A stretch of 64,000 nt of DNA from positions 372,001-436,000 of the forward strand of contig NZ_JAPDRH010000004.1 in the NCBI RefSeq assembly GCF_040706555.1, in the 5' to 3' direction. Positions 33,705-43,158 of the stretch are shown in pieces; positions within the stretch are counted from its first letter, which is position 1, and each line of letters starts with the position of its first letter. Made by a program: the position numbers and the translations under genes. This stretch comes from Lentisalinibacter salinarum (GTDB lineage: Bacteria > Pseudomonadota > Gammaproteobacteria > Steroidobacterales > Woeseiaceae). The notes beneath the pieces were generated by a model that was not told the DNA's origin, did no database searches, and saw only the letters and a list, made by a program, of their open reading frames with translations.

Positions 33705-35417
33705 TCAGAGCCTCGTCGCAGCCAGTTCGAAGTCGGCGTGTGCCCAGGCCTGCTTGCGGCGCTCGGCGATGGCCTCGGCGTCTGCCGCCCGACCCTGTGC
33801 GATGAGCGATTGCTCCAGCCCTCGGAGCGACCACCCGTTCTCCGGGTTACGGCGCAGTTCGGCGCGGTACGCCGTCTCGGCAGCCTCCGCCCGATCCGCC
33901 TCCAGCAGCATCGCACCCAGCACCAGTCGCCCGGGGAAATGCCAGCCCGGCGGCTCGTCGTAGGGCAGTTCGTCCTCGATTGCAATGGCCTCGGCCATGG
34001 CTGCCGTCGCACCGTCGAGATCGCGAGCGTGCCAGGCAAGTTCGGCGGCCAGCGTTCGTTCGGCGATACGCACCCCGTGGATCAGCGAATAACGGTCCCA
34101 CACCCTCATCGCCTCGATGGTCGGGCTCTTCGCAAACTCCGTCAGCCGGTCGTGATGCGAGACCGCGCTCTCGAGGTCAGCACTGCGTAGTGAGCCCAGC
34201 CCCTGGGCGTAGTGCCACATCGCGACCATGTAGGGAAGATCGTCAGCGGGCTTCGGCGTCTCGAGGACCTCGTCCCAACGACCGAACCGGACGCGGGCGA
34301 ACAGGGGTGTCAACGCGAAATTCTGCATGGTTTCAAAGCCCGGCGTGCGCATCAGGTCCGGGTCCTTCGTGCGATCGTGCGTGGATGCCGCAGCTTCCAG
34401 CGCCGTCTCCTGCTCCCCGGACATGGTGGCGGCGAACCACAGGAAGTGGTGGTTATGCGGTACGTAGCCCAGCGGGTAGACGCCGGGCCCGGGACGGCAG
34501 GCGGCAAGGTAGGCGTCGTCGGCTTCGATCGCCCGCCGGTTGGCGATAACGGCATCGTGCCATCGGCCGACCCGCGCATAGATGTGGGCAGGCATGTGTA
34601 CCAGGTGCCCGGAGCCGGGAATCAGCGTACGCAGCCGGTCGGCCGCCGCGACGCCGCGTTCCGGCTCGTTCGAGGCCTCGACAGCGTGGACATAGAGGTG
34701 CAGTGCGCCCGCGTGGTCGGGGTCGCGGTCGATGATGCTCTCGAGCACCTCGACGATCTGCAGCGTCGCGCCGACCGGATTGCCGTCGTCGTCCCAGTAG
34801 TTCCACGGCTGCAGGTCCATCAGCGCTTCGGCATAGAACGCCGCTGCATCGAGGTCGCCGGGGTGGTCGAGCACGACCTGCTTCATGGCGGCGGCGTAGG
34901 ATTGATCGAGCGCACTGCGGTCGTCACCGGGCTGCTCGGCATACCTTGCCGTCAGGGCCTGGATTAACGCCTGCTCCCAGGGTTCGGCCGAAGGAGCAAG
35001 CCGCCGGGCTGCCTGCAGCCGTTCCCATGCCGCGTCGTTGTTGGCAGGGTCCATCCCGGCGTTGACGTGCGGGCCCAGCACCAGGGCCGCACCCCACCAG
35101 CACATGGCACACTCGGGATCGACCGCGACCGCCTGCAGGAACGAGCGTTCGGCGGCCTGGTGGTTGAATCCCCAGGTCAGCATCAGAGCCTGGTCGAACC
35201 AGCGCTGTGCCTGGGGGCTGTCGGTGGTGATCTTGCGACTGTAGTCTCCCAGACCATCGAGCAGCGTGGCACCTACCGGCGCGATGGGTGGCAGGTAAGT
35301 CTCGGATCGATCGGCATCGGTTCCGGGGCCAGCGGGATGGTCGAAAATTCGCCAGCCGGCGAACAGCGCAATCCCCACTACGGGAATGACGACCAGCAGG
35401 TAAAGTGGACGTTTCAT
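33705..35417 (-). CDS. Membrane-anchored TPR-repeat protein
   Basis: A 570-residue protein: one N-terminal membrane helix (YLLVVIPVVGIALFAGW, residues 6-22), then helical repeats such as AQRWFDQALMLTWGFNHQAA, AVAVDPECAMCWWGAALVLG, then SAEPWEQALIQALTARYAEQ, ending in a classical TPR (LRRNPENGWSLRGLEQSLIA). The region around MCWWG and HLVHMPAHIYARVGRW is strongly conserved in a bacterial family of unknown function. It would face the periplasm. The gene stands alone, convergent with the SCO gene. Confidence 0.8.
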   Translation of the reverse strand: MKRPLYLLVVIPVVGIALFAGWRIFDHPAGPGTDADRSETYLPPIAPVGATLLDGLGDYSRKITTDSPQAQRWFDQALMLTWGFNHQAAERSFLQAVAVDPECAMCWWGAALVLGPHVNAGMDPANNDAAWERLQAARRLAPSAEPWEQALIQALTARYAEQPGDDRSALDQSYAAAMKQVVLDHPGDLDAAAFYAEALMDLQPWNYWDDDGNPVGATLQIVEVLESIIDRDPDHAGALHLYVHAVEASNEPERGVAAADRLRTLIPGSGHLVHMPAHIYARVGRWHDAVIANRRAIEADDAYLAACRPGPGVYPLGYVPHNHHFLWFAATMSGEQETALEAAASTHDRTKDPDLMRTPGFETMQNFALTPLFARVRFGRWDEVLETPKPADDLPYMVAMWHYAQGLGSLRSADLESAVSHHDRLTEFAKSPTIEAMRVWDRYSLIHGVRIAERTLAAELAWHARDLDGATAAMAEAIAIEDELPYDEPPGWHFPGRLVLGAMLLEADRAEAAETAYRAELRRNPENGWSLRGLEQSLIAQGRAADAEAIAERRKQAWAHADFELAATRL

Positions 35418-35743
35418 GAGTCTCTCCGTAGTGCGGTTGATCGAAGAAGGACTCAGTGTACGCCTAACTAAGCAGACCGCTCGGCTATTTCGCTAATTGG
35501 CCTTTTTGTTTGCCGCCATGGCGCGGACCGGCCGATCAGCGCCTCGGGCAGGGAAATGGTCATCGTGCTCATGCGCAATGAGTCGGTATCGGGCGGCGAC
35601 GGAGATGGTGTCGCTCGCAGCTTTTCGGTGGCCGGTCCGGCCGTGAGAATTTTGTTATAGATTCGTGAACGCCGGGCGATGTCCCGTTGTTAGCCTCGTA
35701 GCTGTTCCTGAATCAACCTCGGAATAGCGAGAGGAGAATAGCG
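35418..35743. other. 326-bp divergent intergenic region
   Basis: Contains the promoters of the TPR gene (leftward) and the secreted protein (rightward). A TATAGA-like -10 candidate occurs at about 35655-35665, but no good -35 accompanies it. The rightward gene has a clear GAGAGGAGA ribosome-binding site at about 35728-35737. No gene is seen. Confidence 0.4.
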
Positions 35744-36190
35744 ATGAAGTCACGATTGAAACTCGTTCCACTGGCGCTGCTGCTGGCATTGACGGGTGTG
35801 AGCCTGGCAAACGCAGATGCACCGAACTTCGGTCCTGCGATCTACGGTGACGGCGAGGTCTGGGGCACGAAGGGGCTGGGTGAGCTACCGGCCCCGAATG
35901 GCCGCAACAACCAGTCGTTCGACAAGCTCTTTATCTTCGTCAATGGTGCCGCCGGACAACTGCCGGTTTCCGAGGCCGCGCCGGGGAATCGCGCCTACAA
36001 TGGCGGCCGCTGGTCTGTACAGACGGTCCTGTGGAACGAGCAGGGGCTTGCGGCAAACGAGCCACTGCCGGTGTTGAAGTCGTATACCGACATCCAGACT
36101 TACCGCAACCTCGGTCACCTGGCGATAGCGCCCGGTCACCCGGAAGGCGGGCCTGACTACTTCGAGTGCCCGCTCCTGCCGATCCACTGA
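35744..36190 (+). CDS. Secreted protein of unknown function
   Basis: A 148-residue protein with a clean Sec signal peptide (KSRLKLVPLALLLALTGVSL, cleavage near NADA). The mature part (GPAIYGDGEVWGTKGLGELP; NNQSFDKLFIFVNG) has no cysteine except one near the C-terminus (FECPLLPIH). I do not recognise the family. It precedes an OmpR-type two-component system by about 196 bp on the same strand and could be its target or be independent. Confidence 0.65.
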   Translation: MKSRLKLVPLALLLALTGVSLANADAPNFGPAIYGDGEVWGTKGLGELPAPNGRNNQSFDKLFIFVNGAAGQLPVSEAAPGNRAYNGGRWSVQTVLWNEQGLAANEPLPVLKSYTDIQTYRNLGHLAIAPGHPEGGPDYFECPLLPIH

Positions 36191-36385
36191 AGGCGCACGG
36201 GCGCGTGTTCGCGGCGACTTCCGAAAGGACCCGGCGGTCCTGCGTTGCCGCGGACATGCGCCCCCTCCCAGCTGCCGAAAATCAGCACCGCGACCGCCGC
36301 GCAGGGGTCAGCTCGCCTTCCCTGTAACATTTCGGAGCAATACCCGGTCTACTCCGGTATGACTCCGTCGGGCGAAGGCAAACCG

Positions 36386-37105
36386 ATGCAAAAGCGGATC
36401 CTCGTCATCGAAGACGAGCGGGACATCGCCCAGTTGATCCGCCTGCACCTCGCCGACCTGGGTTTTTCCGTGACGATCGCCGGCGATGGCAATGGCGGAC
36501 TGCGGAAAGCTTCCGCCGGCTCATGGGATCTGATCATCCTCGATCTTCGCCTTCCGGGTATCGACGGACTCGAGATCTGCCGCCGACTGCGCCAGGACTC
36601 GGGTTCGGTTCCGGTATTGATGCTCACGGCGAAATCAACGGAGCTCGACCGAGTCGTCGGACTGGAGATCGGCGCTGATGACTACGTTACCAAGCCGTTC
36701 AGCGTTGTAGAGCTGATGGCCCGTGTCAAGGCCATCCTGCGACGGGCCGAGCTGTCCCGCCGATCCGCGGCCGAGCAGAAAGGGGCGATCCGGGCCGGAT
36801 GTGTCACCGTCGATCCAGCGACACGAATCGCCACCGTACGCGGCGAGTCGATCGAACTGACCGCCAAGGAATTCGACCTTCTCCATCATTTTGCAGCGAA
36901 TCCCGGCCGGGTATTCCGGCGTCTGGAACTACTCGACAGCGTCTGGGGCTACGGTCACGACGGCTACGAACACACCGTCAATTCGCACATCAACCGTCTG
37001 CGCGCCAAGATCGAGATCGACCCGGCGCATCCGGAGTTGATCGTGACGGTTTGGGGTGTCGGCTACAAGATGGCTGCAACCGCCCGGAACCGGGCCCGCG
37101 CATGA
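36386..37105 (+). CDS. OmpR-family response regulator
   Basis: A 239-residue protein. The receiver domain (3-118) has the acidic pocket EDE (9-11), phosphoacceptor Asp53 in LILDLRLPGID, Thr in MLTAKS and Lys in YVTKPFS. The C-terminal winged helix (about 140-235) has GESIELTAKEFDLLHHFAAN and RRLELLDSVWGY. The ATG at 36386 has GAAGG upstream; earlier in-frame starts only add a non-conserved leader. Its stop overlaps the kinase start by 4 bp (ATGA). Confidence 0.93.
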   Translation: MQKRILVIEDERDIAQLIRLHLADLGFSVTIAGDGNGGLRKASAGSWDLIILDLRLPGIDGLEICRRLRQDSGSVPVLMLTAKSTELDRVVGLEIGADDYVTKPFSVVELMARVKAILRRAELSRRSAAEQKGAIRAGCVTVDPATRIATVRGESIELTAKEFDLLHHFAANPGRVFRRLELLDSVWGYGHDGYEHTVNSHINRLRAKIEIDPAHPELIVTVWGVGYKMAATARNRARA

Positions 37106-38586
37106 GTCGCCTTCATTACAAACTCTCCGCGGCGATGTTTATCATCATTTTTCTCCTCGGCGCGGCGTTCTACACCATCGACCGCTTCAGTGTCAGGCTC
37201 TACTACGAGGAACTGAGCCAGCGGCTGAATGCGTCGCTGGCCATGTACGTGGCGAATGCCAGCGAACTGATACGCAACGGTGAGGTAGACACGGCGGCGC
37301 TGGGAGAACTCGCCAACCGGGCGATGGTCATCAATCCGACAGCCGAAATCTACCTGGTCTCGCCGGCCGGCGAGATACTGGGCCATGGCCTGCCACCCGA
37401 GGAAGTGCTCGCGGAGCGCATCGACGTCGGACCTATTCACGATCTGTTGGCAGATACCGCACCCCTGCCGATCAAGGGCATCGATCCGCGGAACCCCGAT
37501 TCCCGGAAGATATTTTCCGCGTTTCCGGTGACCGATCCGGCACGGTCCGACGAGTTGGCGGGATACCTCTACGTCCTGCTTGGCGGTTCACAGTACGAAG
37601 CCGTCGCCGAGCAGGTCTCCGGCAGCGACAGGCAGCGCATGATAACCGCGGCCATCCTGCTTCTGGTCTTCGCTGCCTTCGGTGCCGGTGTGATCTTGTT
37701 CTCCTATCTGACGAGGCGACTGCGACGCCTCACCGGCGATGTGTCGGCCTTCACGGCCAGCCGGTTCGAAACCGGCATTCCTGCCGCAACGCCACGCGAG
37801 CCGGGCGACGAGATCGACCAGCTCCGCGATGCCTGCCGATTGATGGCGACGACGATTCAGCAGCAGCTGTCCGCACTGAAGGAAGACGACCGGCTGCGTC
37901 GCGAACTGGTCATCAATATCTCTCACGATCTGCGCACGCCGCTGGCCTCGATGCAGGGCTACATCGAGACGCTGATCATGAAGGGCGATACTCTCGATCC
38001 TGCCCAACGACTGCAGTACCTCGAGATAGCGCGTAAACATGCCACGCACCTCGCCGCGCTTATCCAGGACCTGTTCGAGCTGGCCCTGCTGGACTCCGGA
38101 GGCGTCACGCCGACGCGCGAGGAGTTCTCGCTTCCTGAACTCATTCACGACGTGGTGCAGGAATTCGAACTGCGCGCGAGGGAATCGGACGTTACGCTCG
38201 AAGTGATCCGACCCGACGCCGACGTCACCGTCTATGCCGATATCAAACTGATTCAACGGGTGCTCGAGAACCTCGTCGGAAACGCCCTGAAGTACACGCC
38301 GGCTCGCGGTAAAGTATCGATTTCGGTGAAGCGCAGGGCGAAGGTGGTCGGTGTATCCGTTGCAGATACGGGGCCCGGCATCTCGCAACAAGCGCTGCCG
38401 AGAATATTCGACCGCTTCTACAAGGCGGACGAACATGGTGAACGAGAGCAGGGCTCGATGGGTCTCGGCCTCGCGATTGCGAAGCGAATCCTCGAATTGC
38501 ACTCGAGCGAGATCAGCGTCGTCAGCAAGGAGCGGCAGGGGACCCGATTCCAGTTCGACCTGCCGATTCAGGCACGCGCAGCCTGA
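37102..38586 (+). CDS. Sensor histidine kinase, HAMP type
   Basis: A 494-residue membrane kinase. First membrane helix about 10-27, a periplasmic sensor region, second helix about 175-200 (MITAAILLLVFAAFGAGVIL), a HAMP linker, a HisKA domain with His275 in INISHDLRTPLASMQGYIE, and an HATPase with NLVGNALKYTP, VADTGPGISQQALPRIF and GSMGLGLAIAKRI. It is the partner of the response regulator to which it is translationally coupled. The signal is unknown; the TonB receptor downstream is a possible target. Confidence 0.93.
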   Translation: MSRLHYKLSAAMFIIIFLLGAAFYTIDRFSVRLYYEELSQRLNASLAMYVANASELIRNGEVDTAALGELANRAMVINPTAEIYLVSPAGEILGHGLPPEEVLAERIDVGPIHDLLADTAPLPIKGIDPRNPDSRKIFSAFPVTDPARSDELAGYLYVLLGGSQYEAVAEQVSGSDRQRMITAAILLLVFAAFGAGVILFSYLTRRLRRLTGDVSAFTASRFETGIPAATPREPGDEIDQLRDACRLMATTIQQQLSALKEDDRLRRELVINISHDLRTPLASMQGYIETLIMKGDTLDPAQRLQYLEIARKHATHLAALIQDLFELALLDSGGVTPTREEFSLPELIHDVVQEFELRARESDVTLEVIRPDADVTVYADIKLIQRVLENLVGNALKYTPARGKVSISVKRRAKVVGVSVADTGPGISQQALPRIFDRFYKADEHGEREQGSMGLGLAIAKRILELHSSEISVVSKERQGTRFQFDLPIQARAA

Positions 38587-38723
38587 ATACACAACGATTC
38601 CTCGGCCCAATGCCTCTATGGCAAGCAAACGCAACCACCTGCGCCTGGCGGCGTGTTGCGGCAACGTACAACGCTTTGCTACGGTAAAAAAGGCGTGTTG
38701 GCCGGTCATCAACGGCGTGCGGG

Positions 38724-38755
38724 GGGGTGATGCCGTTACCGACGGGCATCACCCC
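38724..38755. other. Strong hairpin in the leader of the TonB receptor gene
   Basis: An 11-bp perfect stem GGGGTGATGCC / GGCATCACCCC (38724-38734 and 38745-38755) with a 10-base loop lies in the 279-bp region between the histidine kinase and the TonB receptor, 111 bp before the receptor start. There is no T-run, so it is not a classical terminator. I do not see the conserved boxes of a cobalamin or other known riboswitch. Confidence 0.5.
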
Positions 38756-38865
38756 GTCCGCTTCCACCCGCCGAGGGAGGCCATCAAAACCCGGTGTCAT
38801 CGCAGGCCCCGACCCGCCGGCGAGGTCTGTCCAAACCGACCAGCAGTTTCCCAAGGAGTCATCAA

Positions 38866-41067
38866 ATGATCAACAAGAACAAATCTGACACTTTTCTGAT
38901 GGTGCTGCTGTTGTCGTGGACGCCGATGGTCCTCGCGCAGCAGAGCGTCATCGACGAGATCACGGTTACCGCGCAGAAGCGCGAACAGAACCTGCAGGAT
39001 GTGTCCGTCGCCGTCAGTGCCTTTTCCGGCGATGCGATCGAGAAGATGGGTTTCGAGGAGGGCCTCGAAATCACGCAGCAGGTGCCGAACATGAATTTCT
39101 TTGCCATCTTCGGCGAAGCGTCGAGTCCGTCCGTATCCTTGCGCGGCATCAGTCTCGTCAATTTTTCCGACTCCTGGGAGTCGCCGGTCTCGATCTACGT
39201 CGACGAAGTCTATCGCGGCAACCCGGCGGGCTCCGCCATCGAGCTCTTCGACCTGCAGCGTGTGGAGGTCCTGCGCGGGCCGCAGGGCACGATCTATGGC
39301 CGCAACACGACGGGCGGCCTCGTGCACTACATATCGAAGCGGCCGACGAACGAGTTCGATGCCCGCATCAGTGCGAGTGTTGCGAGTTATTCCGAGCGCA
39401 TCCTCGAGGGTATGGTGAACGGCCCGCTCGGCGACAAGATGCGCGGCCGCTTCGCCATGAAACGGACCGTCGATGACGGTTGGCAGACCAACACCGTTAC
39501 CGGCGGGAAGCTGAACGACACAGACAGCTTCGGCTACCGCGGCCAGCTGGCCATCGATGTTGCCACCTCCGGAGAACTGCTCTTCAACGTGCACGGCAGC
39601 CGTGCCGACCAGAACACGGTCGGCTTCGCGCACATGGGCTATCTCGAGACCTCCGACCCGAACGCGGCAACCTGTTCCCGCGGCCTCATTCAGGCCGGTC
39701 AGTGCACCAGCGCGACCTTCGACCTGACCGGCGCGGAAGCGGTCAACGGCCAGTTCGATCCCGAGCACGCGGCGACCGGCGCGGCGGACGGCCTCGCCAC
39801 CGAGATCGATACCTTCGGCGTATCCGCGACCCTGAGTCTGCCCTTCGACAATTTCGAACTTACATCGATAACCGCCTACGAGGAACTCGACAAGTTTCTG
39901 CAGGACGACGGCGATGGCACGGCGGTCGTGTTCTTCGACGAGCAATACTCGGTCGACGCTGAACAGTACACGCAGGAACTGCGCCTGAACGGCGCCAGCG
40001 ATCGGATGGAATGGGTGACGGGCGTCTACTACTACAAGGACGACCGCGGCCTGATAACCGAGGCGCCGACCACGGCCGACGGCCTCTGGCACCAGGAAAA
40101 CGTCGGCCTGAACAGCTCGTCCTGGGCCGTGTTCGGTCAGGTCGAGTACGACCTGACCAACGAACTGACCGTGGTCGGTGGCCTGCGCTACACCGACGAG
40201 ACCCGCGACTTCGTGCAGACTTCCGGGCCGAGTTTCTACTCGCCGCCCGTCAATGCCCGTCATGACCTGTCCGCTGACGCGACGACCGGCCGCATCGGCC
40301 TCGACTGGCGGCCTCGCCAGGGCATGCTCGCGTACGCGAACATATCCACCGGCTTCAAGAGTGGCGGATTTTCGGGCAGCTACAATGCCTCGCCGGAGGC
40401 AACCGAAGCCGTCGGCCCCGAGGACATCACCAATTACGAAGTCGGCCTGAAGTCCGATTTCATGGGCGGCCGGTTGCGACTCAACGCTGCAGCCTTCCAG
40501 TACGAGATCGAGGACTTCCAGGCGCAGGTGTTCCTGACAGTGGCCGACGGCAGCATCATCACCAATGCGGGCGACGTCACCGGCAAGGGCGCCGAGTTCG
40601 AATTGACGGCGCTTGTTTCCGACAACCTCGAGATCATCGCCGGTGTCGGCCTGCTCGATACCGAGTTCGATTCGCAGCAGATCTTCTTCGTGGCTGGCGA
40701 CGAGTACACGTTGGACGGCAACGAGCTGCCGTCAGCGCCCGCGCTGACGTATAACCTCGTCGGCCGCTGGTACCTGCCGCTCGGAGACAAGGGCGAACTC
40801 GCATTCCAGGCGGATTACGCCTGGCAGGACGAGCACTACCTGCAGATCGAGAACGACCCCTATTCCTTGCATGACGCCTACGGTATCGCGAACGCGCGTG
40901 TGAGCTGGCAGTCGCCGGGCAGCACCTGGCGAGTGGAGGCCTTCGCGAAGAACCTGACCGACGAAGAGTACTTCACCTACCAGAATACGCTGGGCCCTGA
41001 CTGGGGCTACGCCGTCTGGGGCAAGCCGCGCACCGTGGGCGTGCGTGTCGTCTGGAAGATGCAGTAG
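38866..41067 (+). CDS. TonB-dependent outer-membrane receptor
   Basis: A 733-residue receptor. A signal peptide (FLMVLLLSWTPMVLA) is followed by a TonB-box-like DEITVTAQKREQNLQDVSV, the plug domain (VLRGPQGTIYGRNTTGG, about 135-151) and a 22-stranded barrel ending with DWGYAVWGKPRTVGVRVVWK. This type is common in oligotrophic and marine gammaproteobacteria and in sphingomonads; the ligand cannot be told from sequence. The ATG at 38866 has AAGGAG at good distance. It lies downstream of the two-component system with a structured leader. Confidence 0.92.
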   Translation: MINKNKSDTFLMVLLLSWTPMVLAQQSVIDEITVTAQKREQNLQDVSVAVSAFSGDAIEKMGFEEGLEITQQVPNMNFFAIFGEASSPSVSLRGISLVNFSDSWESPVSIYVDEVYRGNPAGSAIELFDLQRVEVLRGPQGTIYGRNTTGGLVHYISKRPTNEFDARISASVASYSERILEGMVNGPLGDKMRGRFAMKRTVDDGWQTNTVTGGKLNDTDSFGYRGQLAIDVATSGELLFNVHGSRADQNTVGFAHMGYLETSDPNAATCSRGLIQAGQCTSATFDLTGAEAVNGQFDPEHAATGAADGLATEIDTFGVSATLSLPFDNFELTSITAYEELDKFLQDDGDGTAVVFFDEQYSVDAEQYTQELRLNGASDRMEWVTGVYYYKDDRGLITEAPTTADGLWHQENVGLNSSSWAVFGQVEYDLTNELTVVGGLRYTDETRDFVQTSGPSFYSPPVNARHDLSADATTGRIGLDWRPRQGMLAYANISTGFKSGGFSGSYNASPEATEAVGPEDITNYEVGLKSDFMGGRLRLNAAAFQYEIEDFQAQVFLTVADGSIITNAGDVTGKGAEFELTALVSDNLEIIAGVGLLDTEFDSQQIFFVAGDEYTLDGNELPSAPALTYNLVGRWYLPLGDKGELAFQADYAWQDEHYLQIENDPYSLHDAYGIANARVSWQSPGSTWRVEAFAKNLTDEEYFTYQNTLGPDWGYAVWGKPRTVGVRVVWKMQ

Positions 41068-41385
41068 CAGCAGCGGCCGTCCGTCATCCTCGCCCTGATC
41101 GAACTTTTGCTGGGCCCTTCAATTCGTCACAAGGCAGAGAAACCCGGGCTGAAAGCCCAGCCGTCCTCGAAGGCCTCGGCTGTCGGCGCCCAGGGACGGG
41201 CCGACATCGTGCCGGCGCTATCGGCCCCGGCGATGGCCGGACCAAGCACCATCAGAACGAATCGTGCGATGGTTCTGATCACGATCTNNNNNNNNNNNNN
41301 NNNCCCCCCCCCCCCCCCCCCCGGATGATCGCTCGGGGTGGTCTCGGTTATGCTCCCCTCTGGCAGAAAGAGGGGAGTAGCCGAC
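41068..41385. other. 318-bp intergenic stretch interrupted by the assembly gap
   Basis: Between the TonB receptor and the aminotransferase. A nearly perfect hairpin (ATCAGAAC 41251-41258 with GTTCTGAT 41272-41279, and an inner ATCG/CGAT pair) lies just before the gap. A minus-strand frame ending at 41127 runs into the gap (IVIRTIARFVLMVLGPAIAG) and could be the tail of a gene lost in it, but I would not annotate it. Confidence 0.5.
41288..41322. other. Assembly gap: 16 N followed by 19 C
   Basis: Positions 41288-41303 are N and 41304-41322 an unbroken C homopolymer. This looks like a scaffold join or a failed homopolymer read rather than biology. The true distance, and possibly the adjacency, of the flanking genes is unknown. 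Confidence 0.95.
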
Positions 41386-42783
41386 ATGTCAGACCGTTTC
41401 CCGGGCCCGAAGACGCGCCGCATGCTCGAGCGTGGCATCCCCCTGTTCCGCAACGGCCTGAAGTTCGAGGCGGAGATGGAGAAAGCCGGCCTGCGCGGAT
41501 TCCGTGCGGCCAACCAGATCGTGATCGACCGTGCCGCGGGGGACTTCATCTGGGACCTGGATGGCCGCAAATACATCGATTTCCAGAACGGCTGGGCCAC
41601 CAACCCGCTGGGAAACGCGCATCCGGAAGTGGTCGAGGCGGTCGACGCTGCCCATCGCCGTTACGGTTTCCACTATGACCATCCGCTGCGCTACGACCTG
41701 GCAGAGCGGCTGGCGGATATCATGCCGGAGCGGGCGCTGCCGCGTTTCAGCTACGAGGTGTCCGGTACCGAGGCTGCCGAGGCAGCGGTGTATCTGGCGC
41801 TGACCCACACGAAGCGCCGCTACGTCATCACCTTCGCCTCGGCCTATCATGGTTCCGCACTCGCGACCAAGCTCATGAGCGGCTACGACCCGGGCGCCAT
41901 GCGTTATCTGGAGGCCTGGGACGGCGGCATCATCAAGGCGCCGTATCCTTACAGCGATAGGCGGCCGGCCGGGATAGAGCCGGGGCAGTACGCAGAGTAC
42001 TGCCTCTGGTATCTGGACAATCACATTCCGGGCTGCATTGCGCCCCGCGACAATATCGCCGCCGTGCTGGTGGAGCCGGGCCTCGCCGAGGGCGGCAACT
42101 GGATACCGCCGCGCAACTTTCTGCAGGGCATCCGCGAGATCTGTGACCGCAACGGCTGGCTGATGATCGTGGACGAGGTGCTGACCGGCCTCGGCCGTAC
42201 CGGGAAAATGTGGGCGGTGGAGCACTACGGTGTGCTGCCGGACATCCTGGTGGTCGGCAAGAATCTCTCGGGAGGCATCGCTCCCTGCGCCGGCATCGCG
42301 GCGCGCGACGAGATACTGGGCGACGCCGACGACTTCGTGAGCGGCTCCACCTTCGCGGGCACGCCGGCAGGCTGTGCCGCCGGCCTGAAGACACTGGAGA
42401 TCTTCGAGCGCGACGGTGTCGTGGAGCATGCGGCCCGGCTCGGTGCGATCGCGGCCGACATCATGGCGGGCTGGCAGCGCTACGGCATCGTGAAAGAGGT
42501 ACGCGCCAACGGGCTGCTCATGGGCGTCGGTTTCCAGAGTCCGGACTCCGGGGAGAAGGACTGGTGGTATGCCCGCGCCGTGCGCAGCCGCATGCTGGAC
42601 AACGGCGTCTGGGCCATCAGCGATCGCGAGTCCTCGATCCGGCTCTATCCGGCGCTGAACATGGACGAGGCGGTGATGCGCGAAGGGCTCGGGATCATGG
42701 AGGAGGCCATCGCCTGGGTGGATGGACACGGGCAGGACTACGGCGACAGCCCTGCCTGGCCGACGGGGGTGGCCGGTTTTTGA
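41386..42783 (+). CDS. Class III PLP-dependent aminotransferase
   Basis: A 465-residue class III aminotransferase (glutamate-1-semialdehyde aminomutase/GABA aminotransferase type). Seen: DLDGRKYIDFQNGWATNPLG (about 50-69), the PLP phosphate region VSGTEAAEAAVYLA, AYHGSALATK, the cofactor Asp in MIVDEVLTGLGRTG, and the Schiff-base Lys in VVGKNLSGGIAP. C-terminal domain complete. The ATG at 41386 has AGGGGAG upstream. Substrate is unknown and there is no pathway partner beside it. Confidence 0.9.
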   Translation: MSDRFPGPKTRRMLERGIPLFRNGLKFEAEMEKAGLRGFRAANQIVIDRAAGDFIWDLDGRKYIDFQNGWATNPLGNAHPEVVEAVDAAHRRYGFHYDHPLRYDLAERLADIMPERALPRFSYEVSGTEAAEAAVYLALTHTKRRYVITFASAYHGSALATKLMSGYDPGAMRYLEAWDGGIIKAPYPYSDRRPAGIEPGQYAEYCLWYLDNHIPGCIAPRDNIAAVLVEPGLAEGGNWIPPRNFLQGIREICDRNGWLMIVDEVLTGLGRTGKMWAVEHYGVLPDILVVGKNLSGGIAPCAGIAARDEILGDADDFVSGSTFAGTPAGCAAGLKTLEIFERDGVVEHAARLGAIAADIMAGWQRYGIVKEVRANGLLMGVGFQSPDSGEKDWWYARAVRSRMLDNGVWAISDRESSIRLYPALNMDEAVMREGLGIMEEAIAWVDGHGQDYGDSPAWPTGVAGF

Positions 42784-43158
42784 GCTCGATGGCGGCCAAG
42801 AAATCCAAATCCTGTCAACCGGCGCGCAGAGCGATATCGCAGAAGTCTGCCGTACTGGCGCGCTGAAAGATGCGCTCCTCGCTGCACCCGACTCGGGAAG
42901 AGGAATTCTGCGCTGGTAAGCGCCGCTGCTTCGATTCAGCCTCTGATCGACTGTCGCTTTGGTTCGGTGTCGGCCAACAGGGTGCATGACAATGGCAGGC
43001 ACGATGATCTGGCCCATGCCCTATCGGGCAGCTTCGCCTTGTTGCCGATCTGCCCCCCGGAGTATTGTATACAGCGGGACGTCGCTCACAGGTCGCCTCA
43101 CACAGTCCCGGCCGTGATGGCCGGCAGTATTTGCCAGTTCCCAAACAGGGGTGACTGT
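42784..43158. other. 375-bp intergenic stretch, nothing identified
   Basis: I see no gene with a start, ribosome-binding site and homology, and no repeat. GTATTGTATAC-like AT-rich sequence near 43062-43072 may belong to the promoter of the barrel protein at 43159. Confidence 0.4.

Noticed and set aside
38724..38755. Hairpin as a rho-independent terminator
   Set aside because: No T-run follows on either strand.
41127..41287. Minus-strand frame entering the assembly gap
   Set aside because: No start in known sequence and no recognised family; may be real but cannot be supported.
41304..41322. Poly-C tract as a phase-variation switch
   Set aside because: It directly follows a run of N and precedes a gene outside its coding frame; an assembly artefact is far more likely.
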